DNA of 64,000 nt from Erigeron canadensis (GCF_010389155.1 NC_057768.1:12832501-12896500), one strand, 5' to 3'; positions 1-11,332 are shown, counted from the first letter of the stretch. Notes: generated from the letters alone by a model not told the origin. Numbers and translations are program-made.

Positions 1-7
1 AGCAAAA

Positions 8-22
8 CTTAAGTTTGGGGGA
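8..22 (+). other. Polypurine tract left of an Athila-like LTR
   Basis: A purine-rich run containing TTTGGGGGAA lies directly before the TG that starts the LTR at 26. In Athila-type Ty3 elements this is the primer for plus-strand DNA synthesis and marks the 3' end of the internal region. Its place here means the LTR to its right is, by structure, a 3' LTR of an element whose body lies left of the window. Confidence 0.5.
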
Positions 23-25
23 ATT

Positions 26-1584
26 TGATATCGCTTATTTTATATATATTTATCTTATGCGATATAATTTATTTTATGCGAAATTGTGATATTATAAGAG
101 AGTTTTATACTTAGTATGTGTTTTTATTGAACAACAGGTCTATAAGACGAAAGATAACGAAAGTGTGTTAAATAGAGATTAATTATAAAGAAATGAAGAT
201 CGGAGTTTAAAAGACGAAAATGTGGCACATATTAATTTATGAGCCATATAAATATCTCATATAAAAGACTTCGGACCAGTAACATTGATGGATAGCAAAA
301 TAAAGAAGAAGCGTAAAAGACTTGACCACCTTTGCTTCGGTCTCGTGAAAGCAGCCCAACAAAGAAGAAAAGAGAGAAGTGGGTTGGACTAGAAGAAACA
401 AGGAAAGAAAGAAAGAATGGGCCAAAGCCCTTTGTGGTTTTGTGATGTTAGTTTGTGAGATAGCCGAGAAACACAATCAGTCAACAACTATATATATATA
501 TATATATATCCTAAGATTGAGGTGCTAGAGAATGGAATTCGTACGAGAGTTTTAGTGAATTGGAAAGGAGAGGTGCTTCTGGTGGTGAGGTGCGACTGAG
601 AAATGAAAGAAGAGAAAAGAGGAAGCTGCTCAATTTGACATCACCATCATCTCTAGTAGTTCGTTTCTTATAACTCTTTTATTTTTACTTTTAGTTGTTT
701 AATTGTAAAACTTTATTACTATACAATTATTACTATGGATTATATTTATTTGATAACTGTTTGTTTTACTAGTTTTGTCATGTCGAGCTAAATACTTTAT
801 CATCCACTAAGATGAAGTGACACAATGAATAATGGTTGCATAATCATTTGAATTCAAGTTGATTGTTAAACGTTTAATCTTAATGTTTTGAGTTCTTGTG
901 CTCTTATCTATTGATTTGTTGATAATGTATGAATGATTTAGAGGTATCTAAGTCTTGGAGTACATTGTTCTAGTTAATTGGGTAGGTTTTGACTTGTGGT
1001 AACGAGTTGATAAACGCCAATAGATAATAGAATTCAAAGTGTTAACGGTTTGGTAAAATCGATCGACAAGATTGTTTACAATAACAATACCAATTAGTAA
1101 ATTTTGTAGGTCTTGATAGGGAAGGTGGTCACCGGAACTTAGGGGTCGAAAGATTGATTAATGGAACGGATAGGGTAATAAGGTAGGTGCGAAACTAGTG
1201 AGTTCTTTGTTCTACCTCATTATAAAATCAACATAGTTGAATCGGGTTTAATTTAAATGCAACCTAAATAAGTTGTGTGTCATGGAGTCGAAGTGGATGA
1301 TCTTTTAATCCCATTTTATATAAGACAATTCTCTTTTCGATAAATTCTGCGGAATTTCTAACTTTTTTTCAATCAACTAACTTTTCACAATTTCAAGTGA
1401 CGGGAGTCCAAAAATCCAACATTTCCTTAACTACTTAAAACTCGCTTGCTCTTATTAGTCTATGTGGAATGATCCTGGACTTACTTTGAACTATATTGCA
1501 TACGGACGGGTCCACTGCCCGATTGTGTGTAGTAATCGGTACAAAGTTTTCTAGAATTTAATTTAATTAGATTTTTACACATCA
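26..1584 (+). repeat. Athila-like (Ty3) long terminal repeat
   Basis: The stretch begins TGATATC after a polypurine tract and ends ACATCA seven bases before a primer-binding site, so both edges follow LTR rules. Its 1559-bp length fits Athila LTRs. It contains a TA microsatellite at about 490-508 and no convincing protein. A 79-codon minus-strand frame at 237-476 has no recognisable domain and I do not call it a gene. No second copy of the LTR lies in the window, so the edges rest on the flanking signals only. Confidence 0.5.
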
Positions 1585-1590
1585 AGTTTT

Positions 1591-1608
1591 TAGCGCCGCT
1601 GCCGGGGA
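1591..1608 (+). other. Primer-binding site, tRNA-Asp type
   Basis: TAGCGCCGCTGCCGGGGA differs at two positions from the complement of the 3' end of plant tRNA-Asp, the usual minus-strand primer of Athila elements. It lies just right of the LTR end at 1584. Confidence 0.65.
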
Positions 1609-1683
1609 CTAATTTAAGAGTTTAAGTTTGAGATTTCGTAGTTTGACAATAGTGAAGACATTAACTTAAATATTCCTAAGTAT

Positions 1684-1857
1684 CATTTGAGTGTTCTCGG
1701 GAACTAGCAATCAATTGCATGTGGAAAGAACACTCAAATGGTTATTTGAGAGTTTCCGAGGAACAAGCAAAATGTGCTTGTTCATAAGAACTCTCAAATG
1801 GTTTGAGAGCTTCTGTGGAAACAAGCAAAAGTATGCTTGTGCACAAGATCTCTCAAA
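1684..1857 (+). repeat. Three tandem related hairpins
   Basis: Three consecutive imperfect inverted repeats occupy 1684-1740, 1745-1798 and 1802-1857, about 57-61 bp apart. The first has 14-bp perfectly complementary outer arms (CATTTGAGTGTTCT). The second pairs TTTGAGAGTT outside and GAACAAGCA inside. The third pairs TTTGAGAG outside and ACAAGCA inside. One outer base pair differs between the first two hairpins with both sides changed (T-A to A-T). They lie about 75 bp upstream of a TATA-like site. Confidence 0.75.
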
Positions 1858-1930
1858 CTAGGCCAAAACCCTAATGGGCTTGACATGAGAATTCTCAATT
1901 CCAATAGATTTGAGAGTTTTTGTCACTTGC

Positions 1931-1944
1931 CTATAAATAAAGGG
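1931..1944 (+). promoter_or_regulatory. TATA-like element upstream of a retroelement ORF
   Basis: CTATAAATAAAGG lies 340 bp before the ATG at 2276 and just after the hairpin array. The sequence between them has no ORF and holds a TA-rich run (about 2132-2180). It reads like an LTR promoter and leader, but I found no LTR edges or second copy. Confidence 0.3.
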
Positions 1945-2275
1945 TGGGTGTATGCGTGTTTTAGCCTATACATGCGCACGGTTTAATCTTGTGGGTTCTC
2001 GACTCACGCACGAACCGCAAACACACACCCGGTTTAGACGGCTCGTAGACTTAAGTTGCCACGGTGGTTGGTAAAGCTTGTCCGGAGAGCCGTTTCACCA
2101 CATAACCAAATACGGGTGTTTATATTCACGCAAAAAGATATATACATATATATATATAGTGATATATATATATCATAGAAGGTAGATATAGTAACCGTGG
2201 GTTATCCCGAGATATTTCGCACCTCGACATATCCTTAAGTCAATCTTGGTTCGGTAAGACCCGGGGGACTTACAA

Positions 2276-3437
2276 ATGCCATCCGAGAGAGGAGCAAACT
2301 TTATGACAAAGCACTCACTTACTTTTTACTATGCCATTACTCATAATCTGCATTGTCATTATGCCAAGATTGCCTGGGAAAAGATGGTACAGGTAGTCAA
2401 AGGAAAGAATCTGCAACAGAGAAAGAATATACTATATCTCAGATACTCCACTCTCATTGTACAACATGCTTTGAACTCCATTGAAGAAATTCCTGAGTTG
2501 GAAGATGCTTTTCCTTGCAATATTGCTATGTACACATCTAACATCAGAAGTTCAAGTAATGAAAGAGTTCATACATTTCCAATTCCACCATTTTTGCTGA
2601 GACTTGTTCTTGAGGATAATCTCTGCTTAGGACAATATAGAGAGTGGTTAGCCACAGTTACGGGATTTGCAAGCCAACAGATTCCTACCCCAACTGTGCA
2701 TAGGTGGCCTGGTGAGGGTCCTAGGAGTACTAAAAGAAAAAGAGGGGTTAGTGATGAGGGTTCCTCAGGGCACAGATTAAAATTGAGAAGGAAATGTAAG
2801 AAAGGTGTTAATGAGGAAGAGGAAAATGTTGCTGTTGTACTTGATTCACCACCAACAACACAATCTACACCTACCATTCCATCAACACAATCTACACCTG
2901 CCGTACATATAGCACAAGCATCACCATCTACACCGCTTCCATCCGTTGTTTCTCCTGATCCACCGACACTAACACCAACTCAAAAAACTACACCAATTCT
3001 TTCTCCTACACCTCTTGCATACGCATTGCCACCTGGTAGACGCTTGAAAATGAAAGCATGAAAGTTAAAACAAACTTATGCACCTTCCGGTCTACTTAAG
3101 GTATCTAAGAAACAATTGAGAAAGAAGTATGGCTCTTCTAGTTCTGTGACACATAGAGTTGAGCTAGGTACAACAGAGTTTGAGGAAGTTTTTGGTACCT
3201 TAGCTAACTTAGATATTGATCAAGCAACAAATACTATTGATGCAGTGATTTTCGAGTTGAATGTTGAGAATGTTAGCACTGGAGATGAAGAAGTGCTAGA
3301 GGAACAAGGCGAGACTAAGGGAGGAGTCGAAAATGTAAAAGAGGTTGAGAGGTCCGGGCTAGAACAAGGGCATAAAGAAAACGTTAGCCCTCCGATAGTT
3401 GAAACCAATGTTTCTAGCCGGGATGACAATCCTAGGG
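2276..3437 (+). pseudogene. Retroelement-associated ORF, 5' part, broken
   Basis: From an ATG at 2276 the frame is open for 261 codons to a TGA at 3059-3061, then continues in the same frame to 3437, where a copia-like element cuts it. The N-terminal 130 residues are globular (a stretch with IAWEKMVQVVKGKN and YLRYSTLIVQHAL). A basic patch follows (STKRKRG, KLRRKCKKG), then a long Thr/Pro/Ser-rich part and an acidic tail. From memory it resembles the extra ORF that follows RNase H in some daisy-family copia elements. I cannot confirm that and see no catalytic domain. The TGA and the insertion make it a pseudogene. Confidence 0.5.
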
Positions 3438-3795
3438 TATAAATATAAGTCTTAGGTCACGAATTTAGATTGATGATTTAGTTGCAACATAGAGTCATTC
3501 ACTAGGTTCTCGAGGTAGAGATCTATACCTCGAGATACCGCCCAAACTATCACGATTCGTCTCAATGATTGTAATCCGTAATCATTGTAGATGTTTTTCA
3601 TACGGATTCACCTTGTAATCATATGATTAATGATAGTATTTTCATGTTTATCTCCTGTTCTTATTATCTTCATGTGTGTTTATCATGATAATCATTAATT
3701 AACCCTAAAGATGATCATAGACGGATTCCGCACATCTATGATTGTATAGATCTCGTGTTAATCGATCCGGGAACGTGCTGAAACACGTTTTCACA
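3438..3795 (+). repeat. Left LTR remnant (358 of 523 bp)
   Basis: This matches 5817-6174 along its whole length and ends TTTTCACA. It begins exactly at the TATAAATA motif. The 165-bp U3 segment present in the right LTR (5652-5816) is absent. Confidence 0.85.
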
Positions 3796-3867
3796 AGTGG
3801 TATCAGAGCTTTAGAGGATGATATTTCCTCAAACGAGATCTGAAAATTAGGTTTTTGATGAAGAATT

Positions 3868-4340
3868 TCGACCAGATCTGTTAATTTCGTTCTAAGTTCA
3901 TCTCACGAAGATAGGAAACGAATTTAACTTTAAATTCGTTCTAAGTTCATCTCACGAAGATAGGAAACGAATTTAACTTACGAAGTTAGTTGTGCTTACG
4001 AACTTAAGCCTTAACTTCGTACAGATGAGGTCTTCACCTTACGAACTTAACCCAAAATAGCCAAACACACCTCACGAACTTAACCTTTTTCACCTCACGA
4101 ACTTACACTTACGAACTTAGCATTTGGTTGCAAAGTAACTTTGTTCTTACGAAGTTAGATTGCACTTACGAAGTTAGTTGTTCTCACGAACTTCAACTTC
4201 GTTTCATGCAGACTTAGTTCTTACGAAGATAACATCTAAGTTCGTGCTGATGTCATCAAGAAGTTAGTTTAACTGAGAGTTGATGTCATTACGAAGATAG
4301 TCGTTCTAGCTGAGACAAGTTCGTATATAGTTCTTATCAG
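3868..4340 (+). repeat. Array of ACGAACTTA / ACGAAGTTAG motifs
   Basis: The leader of the non-autonomous element carries more than a dozen irregularly spaced copies of ACGAACTTA, ACGAAGTTAG or ACGAAGATAG. A longer unit (CTAAGTTCATCTCACGAAGA) is repeated directly near 3890 and 3940. No coding frame runs through it. A poly-A run follows at about 4431-4454. Confidence 0.7.
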
Positions 4341-5651
4341 ACGACGAAGATGTTCTCAAGCTACTTTAGAGGTTCAGTGTGTTTGAACATCAGAAGATCA
4401 ATTACATGGAAGCACACAACAGGGTAGTTATAAAAAAAAAAAAAAAAAAAAAAATCTCGAGTAAAATTTAATTTCTTCTATGGTCTTAGAAGTGGACTTT
4501 TACGCGAGATTCAAAATTTGGTAATGGTCGAAAAATTTTGGTCCGTTTTCGCGCATATTTGGCACGGTTTCGGCACAAAATTTCGACAATCATCAAATTT
4601 TTCCTACCATCTTAGATTCAATAATTTACGTGAATACCAATGTTTCACGTAAAGGTGTTTTTCCCAGAAAATTTGGAGGGAAAATGGTGTACCCTGTTAC
4701 CGGCGAAGAGTTTGCAGTTGTTATATGTTCTAGGCCATTTGGAACCTCATACAGGATAGGAGATACCTAAGACAGGCTGAAGTTCAAGATTTTTGCAGAG
4801 AAATGGGGGGGATAAAACTTTCAGTCCTCGGTATTTCTAAGCAAAAATATGAACTACTCGACATTCTTTGAAGATCAAAGGTTATTCTGTTCATTCATTC
4901 AGTTTAACGGTTGATGGTGATTAAAGTATTATAATGTTCGAGTTTGAAGATCATCATGTTATTATTGGAGTATTATTAGAATTGATCTTTTTGATATAGC
5001 GGTTTGAACTGTTGAAATGTTGGTGCAATGAAGCTGGTTACTTGTTGTTGAGTATTTGAAGATTGAATCTTATCTATATTCCAAGACATAGAGATGATAT
5101 CAGGTGACTCAGAGGAGCAGTCACGAAGATAAAGATCTTTATGTATGCCAGCGTATACAACTGAAGAGGATATCTGATTAGAAAGGCTTCGGGTGATTGG
5201 TAGAGTTGTGAAGATACAAGACAGAGTCAGACACTGCTAGTTGAGACAGGATTCATGATACTACAGTTTGTGATTCAAGCTACAGAGTTTCTTATTTTTG
5301 TGAGAGCTGATTGATTTGATGTTGATTGTTGGAAATTCAACTCCGCCATTACATGCCAATTAAGCAAGATGAGCAGAGTCTCCGGCAATAAATCCTAGGG
5401 TGGAAAATTGCTGATGTTTAATTTGGAGGTGCTACTACTGAGGGGGAGAACTACAGCGAGAAGTGTTGGGTTGGTTAGTTTTCATGAAGATATAGAGATT
5501 TTGCAGGTTGAAGATCAGATTGCAGTTTCAGAAGATCGAGTCTCAACATTGAAGATCCGATATCTCAAGTTAAGGGGGAGGCTATTCATTTAGACTTTCT
5601 ATAATTAATATCGGTTTGTGAAGAATTGATTGCACCGTCCAAGGGGGAGTT

Positions 5652-6174
5652 TGTTAGAGCACATAAAGTGCACAATTTGTTGTCCGATGCAATAATTCTA
5701 AAAGGCTGAGAAATTCGTACATATATGCTTACGAAGTTTAAGTTTGTAAGAACTATTATGTTAGTAAGGCCCAGCCCGTTTGTACGAATTTGACAGCCCA
5801 GTCCGTTTGTTCAGCCTATAAATATAAGTCTTAGGTCACGAATTTAGATTGATGATTTAGTTGCAACATAGAGTCATTCACTAGGTTCTCGAGGTAGAGA
5901 TCTATACCTCGAGATACCGCCCAAACTATCACGATTCGTCTCAATGATTGTAATCCGTAATCATTGTAGATGTTTTTCATACGGATTCACCTTGTAATCA
6001 TATGATTAATGATAGTATTTTCATGTTTATCTCCTGTTCTTATTATCTTCATGTGTGTTTATCATGATAATCATTAATTAACCCTAAAGACGATCATAGA
6101 CGGATTCCGCACATCTATGATTGTATAGATCTCGTGTTAATCGATCCGGGAACGTGCTGAAACACGTTTTCACA
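5652..6174 (+). repeat. Right LTR, complete (523 bp)
   Basis: It starts TGTTAGAGC after the polypurine tract and ends CACA. It contains TATAAATA at 5817. The U3 has CAGCCCAGTCCG-type motifs just upstream of that site. Confidence 0.8.
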
Positions 6175-6950
6175 CCAATGAATCTTTAACTGCTGGTGAG
6201 GGTTTAACCCAAGGATCTGCAGGAAATCCTGAATCAGCTATGCTGAATTTAGGTCACATTAAAAGTGTGCCAACAACCTCCGGGTTGGTTGAACCCACAA
6301 GCTTACCACTTCCACTTATATCTACACCTTCATCAACTCAAACATCATCTCAATCACCAACACAAAGAACAACAACACCTCAAATAGCTTCAACTTCTCA
6401 ATCACAAAATAAAGACGAAGTTTATCAACTTTTAATGGGTATATTGCTATTTGAAGGTGAATAATTGAATATGTATGATAGGGGGTACTTAATGCTTTGG
6501 AGTTGAGAAGTAAGGAGCTTGAGCATGCAAGTGAAGTGAAAGAATTGAAAGATCAAGTGAATGCTCATAAAGCTGAATATGATGCCAAGCTTGCTGCCTT
6601 TGAAATGAGATTACTTACACTAGAATCTTGCCGACCGGCCTCGGTTTCTACATGACGGGATGATCCTGATTTTGATGATCACCTTGAGGGGGGCAAAACC
6701 AAGGAGATGGTCAAGCCAATATTGTAGATAATTCGACAAGAGTTGGAGTAAATGTTGTTGAGAATGTTGAAATTCAGGGAGTAGTGAATGAAGGTGGAAA
6801 TCATGAGATTGCTGAAGATCAGCTGAAATTGATAGACTTGCTGTAATTAGAGCAAGATCTGATAAGATGCAGAAGAATCTTGAAGAAAGTGAAAATATTG
6901 ATGATCTAGAAGAAGTTGAAAGAATTGGTCGAATTGGTAAAATGTTTAAT
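6175..6950 (+). pseudogene. Retroelement-associated ORF, 3' part, decayed
   Basis: Directly after the copia-like insertion the sequence again reads as Ser/Thr/Pro-rich protein (an open piece at 6240-6464). It then becomes a charged, helical stretch (about 6490-6640, with LELRSKELEHASEVKELKDQ) typical of a coiled coil, and an acidic segment broken by stops (about 6660-6950). Composition and position fit the continuation of the protein begun at 2276. Several stops and shifts make it non-functional. Confidence 0.45.
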
Positions 6951-7609
6951 TAATCATTTCCTGATCAAACTAATTAATATATTAATTTAACATATCAATT
7001 AATATTATCGAGTTACCGTGTCATTTCGTGTGACCCCGTAGGCTTAAACTATTCCCGGACATGCGATTTATAATAAAATGATCACACTCCAACAATCATT
7101 CACGTCCACTTGTTCACCCTTGCTTCGTAGAAACCACTGTGTCAACACCATTGTTATACCATTCGAAAAAGAAACTAATGAAAAGGTAGTACAAGATTGG
7201 AATAGTTTTTTATAGGATTAGATATAAGGGATTAGGGTCTAAAAGTGAAATTGATAAAAGGGAATACATCCAAACTTTTGGCTCCTTAAACAGGGTTAAA
7301 AGATGGTAGGTGAGAGTTCAAAGTACACAACTACCCCTCACGTGAGACATTTAAAGTCTGAAATTAAATGCCCCGATAAATTGTACCAAAATTGGAAAAG
7401 GTTTCAAAAATAGTGACATTTTTTGCAACGAAACCTAAAAAGGTTCTGAACCTGCCAAAATATACAAACCACAGAGACCAAAAGTGCAATTAACTCTAAC
7501 TCTAATAATAATAATAATAATACTATTTCACACCCGCCACCACCGCCCTTTTCTCCCCCTTCTCTCTATCTATATAGTTTCCTTCCTACTCCTCTTTATT
7601 TGGTTAATG
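6951..7609. other. Gene-free stretch, probable original locus
   Basis: AT-rich sequence without a supported gene. It has an AAT microsatellite at about 7504-7522 and pyrimidine-rich sequence just before the Tat insertion. Because Tat elements entered at 7615 and 24874, this stretch, 24547-24868 and 41018 onward were once adjacent and may include the old upstream region of the receptor kinase gene. Confidence 0.4.
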
Positions 7610-7614
7610 TATAC

Positions 7615-8371
7615 TGTTTGTACATTAAACATGGGCTGTCATCCCGTGGGGATGAATGGTTGATTTAGAGATTTGCTGGCGATTCTCCGGAGGTATAAAG
7701 CATGGTGGTGCTTAACGCCATGTAATGTGAATATGTTTCAGATTGATGGGTGTTTTTGGTTGTTTGTTGGCCATTCCCCTAAGGTAGGGTCTGTGCCGTA
7801 TACGTCAATCAAATGTATGTGATGTATAGCCGATTATGATCATGCTATTGAATAAGTATTTGGATCTGATCGATCGTGTTTAGCATACTCATGGAAGGAT
7901 ATTATCATATCCGATAATCAAGGATGTTTTTGCCTAATCATCGTAGGCTGTGGGAGGCTTCGGGGCGGAGAGTCGCTATCCCGCAGCATATTGATATATA
8001 GTTGATATATGAGTATATTGTTGTAGGTTGCTGGAGCATCACTTGCAAAGAGAAGAGGACGTCCAGACTTGTGTTTGTGTTTTTTGGAGAGGAAGAGAAT
8101 GATAGTTTAGGCTTAGAACTAATCTATATATACAGGGATGGTTATCTTAGAGAGTAAGTTTAGGGTTTTAGAGAATATTGTTAATAATATGCTAGATCTG
8201 GTATTTAGGACGAGATAAGAGCAAATCTCTTTAATTTAGGAGGAAGAGATTGAGATAATCTCTTCCATATATAGATAAGGCTTACAACGGATACCTTCGT
8301 CACGCAGGTTCGGCTCCGTCATGGAGGTCAGGTTCCATAACGAAGGTTTGGTTTTGTCACGGAGGGTGACA
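7615..8371 (-). repeat. 3' LTR of the decayed Tat element
   Basis: 757 bp, beginning TGTTTGTACATT and ending GGTGACA on the plus strand. It pairs with 23775-24541. Most of the length difference comes from a TA run in the other copy. Confidence 0.85.
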
Positions 8372-8504
8372 TATACCAATAACCCCCCTGTTTAATATGA
8401 AGAGCTGCAAAGGTCATTATATTAAACTCTAAAAATTTTCTGCATGAATTTAAAGCTTCCTTCGTACGACAAGTGCTTCGTACCTCAAGCCCCCCGGTAC
8501 AAGT

Positions 8505-9917
8505 TGATTTTTGTAAATCATTGTGTTGGACTATTTCTAGCCACATTAACTCTTCTATCATATTGCTGCTGTTATCTTCTAATTTGATCTATTCCGACTG
8601 TCGATGTCTACGATTTTTAATTATCATTGTATTGTAAGTCTTATTTCTTCCAAATAAGTTACCTTTCCCATTTAAACTATGGACTTTTGTTGTTATCTTT
8701 AATGGAGATACCTATTTTAATTTGTCAATCTCCGAGGGATTAGAGTGTATCCTTTTGCTGCTATTATAATATCCAAGGAAGTTTCCTTCTTTTACACCGA
8801 ATGAGCATTTATTCGGATTGGTTTGATTGCTCAGAGATTTCAAAAGGTCTCCCAAATGTTTTATAAAAGGTTTTCTTCATCCCTACAATGTCATTCAAGT
8901 AAATCTCCAAGTTTCTGCCAATCTGTGTGGCAAATGCTTTGTCAACTAGGTTCCGATACGCAACCATTGCGTTCTTTAACCCAGACAGCATCTTAATGTT
9001 TTAAAGGCTAAGTCTTCGTCAAAGGAGAGAAAAATGGGTTTGGGCCTGAATAGGACCAAGACGTCTCATCTATCATGACGCTCTATTCCTATTCGCAAGC
9101 ACGTAAATTTGGCTAGTATTTACGAAGCATAGATTTTACAGTAATTTTCAGGGGGTGGTGATTGCTACCTAGGGTATTATTCTTTGAAGTAGAGGCTACG
9201 TACCAGTAATCAATGAGATATTTGTTAGACTTTCCTCTTGAGATCTTCTATTACGATAGAAATGGGGTTATCGCCGGCTTTATAAGCTATAAATATCAGT
9301 GTAGCATGATCTTTGTTACATAGTCTTTGGCGCTGACGCACTATTCGATGCGAAGCTTTTGGCTTGGCGTAGTCTTCGTTTCGAAGCCTTTGGGGGTGGA
9401 ATACTCTTCGCTGCAACACCTTTGGCGTGGCATACTTCTGTCACACAGTCTCAGGGACCCGTAATTGCTCATTTATACTAGACTCGTATCATATGTTTGT
9501 AAGACTCTTGCCAGCGATCTTGAGATTGTGAAGTTGATTGGTCCTGTGATCTGCGCTCCTGAACCTGCTTCGTCTCAAAGGGTCTCTGATCCCGGGCCTC
9601 CGCATTGTTGAGTGTGAAATCCTGGTACTTTTTCTTTGACTTTTTGCTTATACATTCAATCTTTTATATGTCGCATGTTGCAGCTTTAGGAGCCGTCTTT
9701 TTTATGTACGTTTCCCCGTACATGGGGGTGTATGTTCTGGCGTCCCTGTCAGCTTGTTCCCTCTTTGTTTATTGAGGTTGCGGCCCTCCTTTTATATTGA
9801 GACAATTAGTCTTTTGCATTGTCCCTGTGGGACTTTTTGCTTATATTGAAATTGAGGCGCATAGCCTGATATGAATGCCTTGAGAGGTCTTTAGGATTCT
9901 CCTTTTATAGAGAGAAG
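8505..9917. repeat. Internal duplication, unit 1, left part
   Basis: This stretch matches 19942-21430 closely, for example the GACTATTTCTAGC region and the reverse transcriptase relic. It is continued after the copia insertion at 18149. The copia left LTR begins immediately after it. Confidence 0.8.
8640..8991 (-). pseudogene. Reverse transcriptase relic, copy 1
   Basis: The minus strand reads GLKNAMVAYRNLVDKAFATQ and then YLNDIVGMK. These match the Ty3 reverse transcriptase block around the catalytic Y-x-D-D (compare GLKNAGATYQRL and YVDDIVIK in the Tat element at 33 kb). The first catalytic Asp of the YxDD box is replaced by Asn. The following thumb region is broken by stops. It is a relic of pol inside the Tat element and the twin of 20034-20436. 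Confidence 0.7.
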
Positions 9918-10247
9918 TGTTAGAAATCCAAAAATAGTGATACATTGTAATTTAAGTTATGGACTTACTTGTTGTTAAGTCATGTGTTGATCATTTCTAA
10001 GATTGAGGGGCTAATTGTGATAATTAGCATAATTAGTTAGTCTAAACTATAAATAGCCCTGAATTCCTTATAAATCATAACCTTGGCATAACATTGAAAA
10101 ACCTTGACACATTTTTCATACCATTACACCTGAATAACACACACTTGATCCCAATTCTCTCTCAACACACACACAAACACCAAGAACACACACACACTAA
10201 ACCGCCATTGTTGATGTGAATTCGAGTGATAAAATCGTGTTGTTACA
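9918..10247 (+). repeat. 5' LTR of the copia element
   Basis: It begins TGTTAGAAATCC and ends GTTGTTACA. It contains CTATAAATAGCC, a plausible TATA box, and CA-rich sequence downstream. About ten differences from the right copy suggest a moderately recent insertion. Confidence 0.9.
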
Positions 10248-10248
10248 T

Positions 10249-10260
10249 GTGGTATCAGAG
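10249..10260 (+). other. Primer-binding site, initiator Met-tRNA
   Basis: TGGTATCAGAGC starts one base after the LTR, the standard minus-strand primer site of plant copia elements. Confidence 0.9.
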
Positions 10261-10707
10261 CAAAAAACATCATTTTGATCTAGATCCATAACTGAATTCA
10301 ATCACAATTCATCAAACAATCACCTTTTAATTCTGTTTTTAATCCTGTTTTTGTTCGTTTTTTTTAATCACTGAAAATTCAAAAATAACCTCTCAAATCA
10401 CATAAAATCACAAATGTTTGTTCACCGTTCGATTCCTCATAGTTAATTACATAATCCTCTCAAGTTTCGTGTTTTAATTCGATCTGGATCAAAAGTTCAG
10501 ATTTTGAGTTTTTGGCGCTAAAATTTGAGATTTGATTCTGTTGTGTTATAAGCTGAATTGTGTTAATCGGATCGTTGCTAAGGTGAAAACAAACTGTTTG
10601 CAAGTGGTTTCATGTTCCAATTCTCAGAAAATCAAAAGATATTGAAGTTTTAAAAATCGTTAATGGAGTTGTTCATGTTCAGAGGTTGAAGACGACATTG
10701 TGAAGCT

Positions 10708-11291
10708 AAAACGATCTTATTTAGATCGTTTCAGTTTTTTTTCTTGATACTTACATTTCAGTGTTGTGGCTTGTAAAACGATACAATTTAGATCGTTTTG
10801 ACAAGTGTAGTTGTGGTGTGAAGAGTTGATTGTGTCTAACTGATCCTTTGGATTGGTTTTGGTCAATTCAATTTCTTGAACATAATCAAGTTTTGGTGAA
10901 ATTCTGTGAAGAAATCTAAAACGATCTCTTTTAGATCGTTTCAGACTTTGAAAAACCAAAACGATCTCTTTTAGATCGTTTCAGTTTTGGTGAATCCAAA
11001 ACGATCTCTTTTAGATCGTTTCATCTTTCACTCAAACAATTCCTGGTTTGATTACTTCTTGGGTAACTGATCTTCGTGATTGGTTTTGCTCAATTCATTC
11101 CATTACATTTCATACCAAAACTCTGTCCAAATTCATTCAGAATACTTAGAATTTTTCATCCAAAATTCAATTTAGATCATTTTATTCTTGAAGACAAATT
11201 TAGATCGTTTCAATTCCTTTATCAATTTAGATCGTTTTCCTATCTTTCCAACTTTAGATCGTTTCATTCTATCTCATTTTAGATCGTTTCA
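10708..11291 (+). repeat. Palindrome array in the copia leader
   Basis: Five inverted repeats of the form AAAACGATCT-n-TTAGATCGTTT occur at about 10708, 10776, 10917, 10959 and 10997. Five half-sites (TTTAGATCGTTT or a near match) follow at about 11171, 11200, 11226, 11253 and 11279, spaced 26-29 bp. The array ends 40 bp before the gag start codon. The full sites could form stem-loops in the RNA or bind a dimeric protein on DNA. Confidence 0.85.
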
Positions 11292-11332
11292 TATTTTTTC
11301 AAAAATCAATTCAATTCTCAAATCAATTTCTA

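Larger units (their letters stand above)
3438..6174 (+). mobile_element. Non-autonomous copia-like element, left LTR lacks U3
   Basis: A 358-bp sequence at 3438-3795 recurs almost unchanged at 5817-6174. The right copy extends left to TGTTAGAGC at 5652, directly after the polypurine tract AAGGGGGAGTT (5641-5651), so the full LTR is 523 bp. A primer-binding site complementary to initiator Met-tRNA (TGGTATCAGAGC, 3798-3809) follows the left copy. The internal region has no frame longer than 61 codons and no gag or pol motif, so this is a non-autonomous (LARD/TRIM-like) element that would rely on a related copia for its proteins. It splits the ORF at 2276. A TSD cannot be checked because the left end is lost. 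Confidence 0.8.

Noticed and set aside
1684..1857. microRNA precursors
   Set aside because: Stems are short, have large loops, and recur as tandem repeats in retroelement sequence.
3868..4340. CRISPR-like array
   Set aside because: Motif spacing is irregular, there are no unique spacers, and the sequence is a plant retroelement leader.
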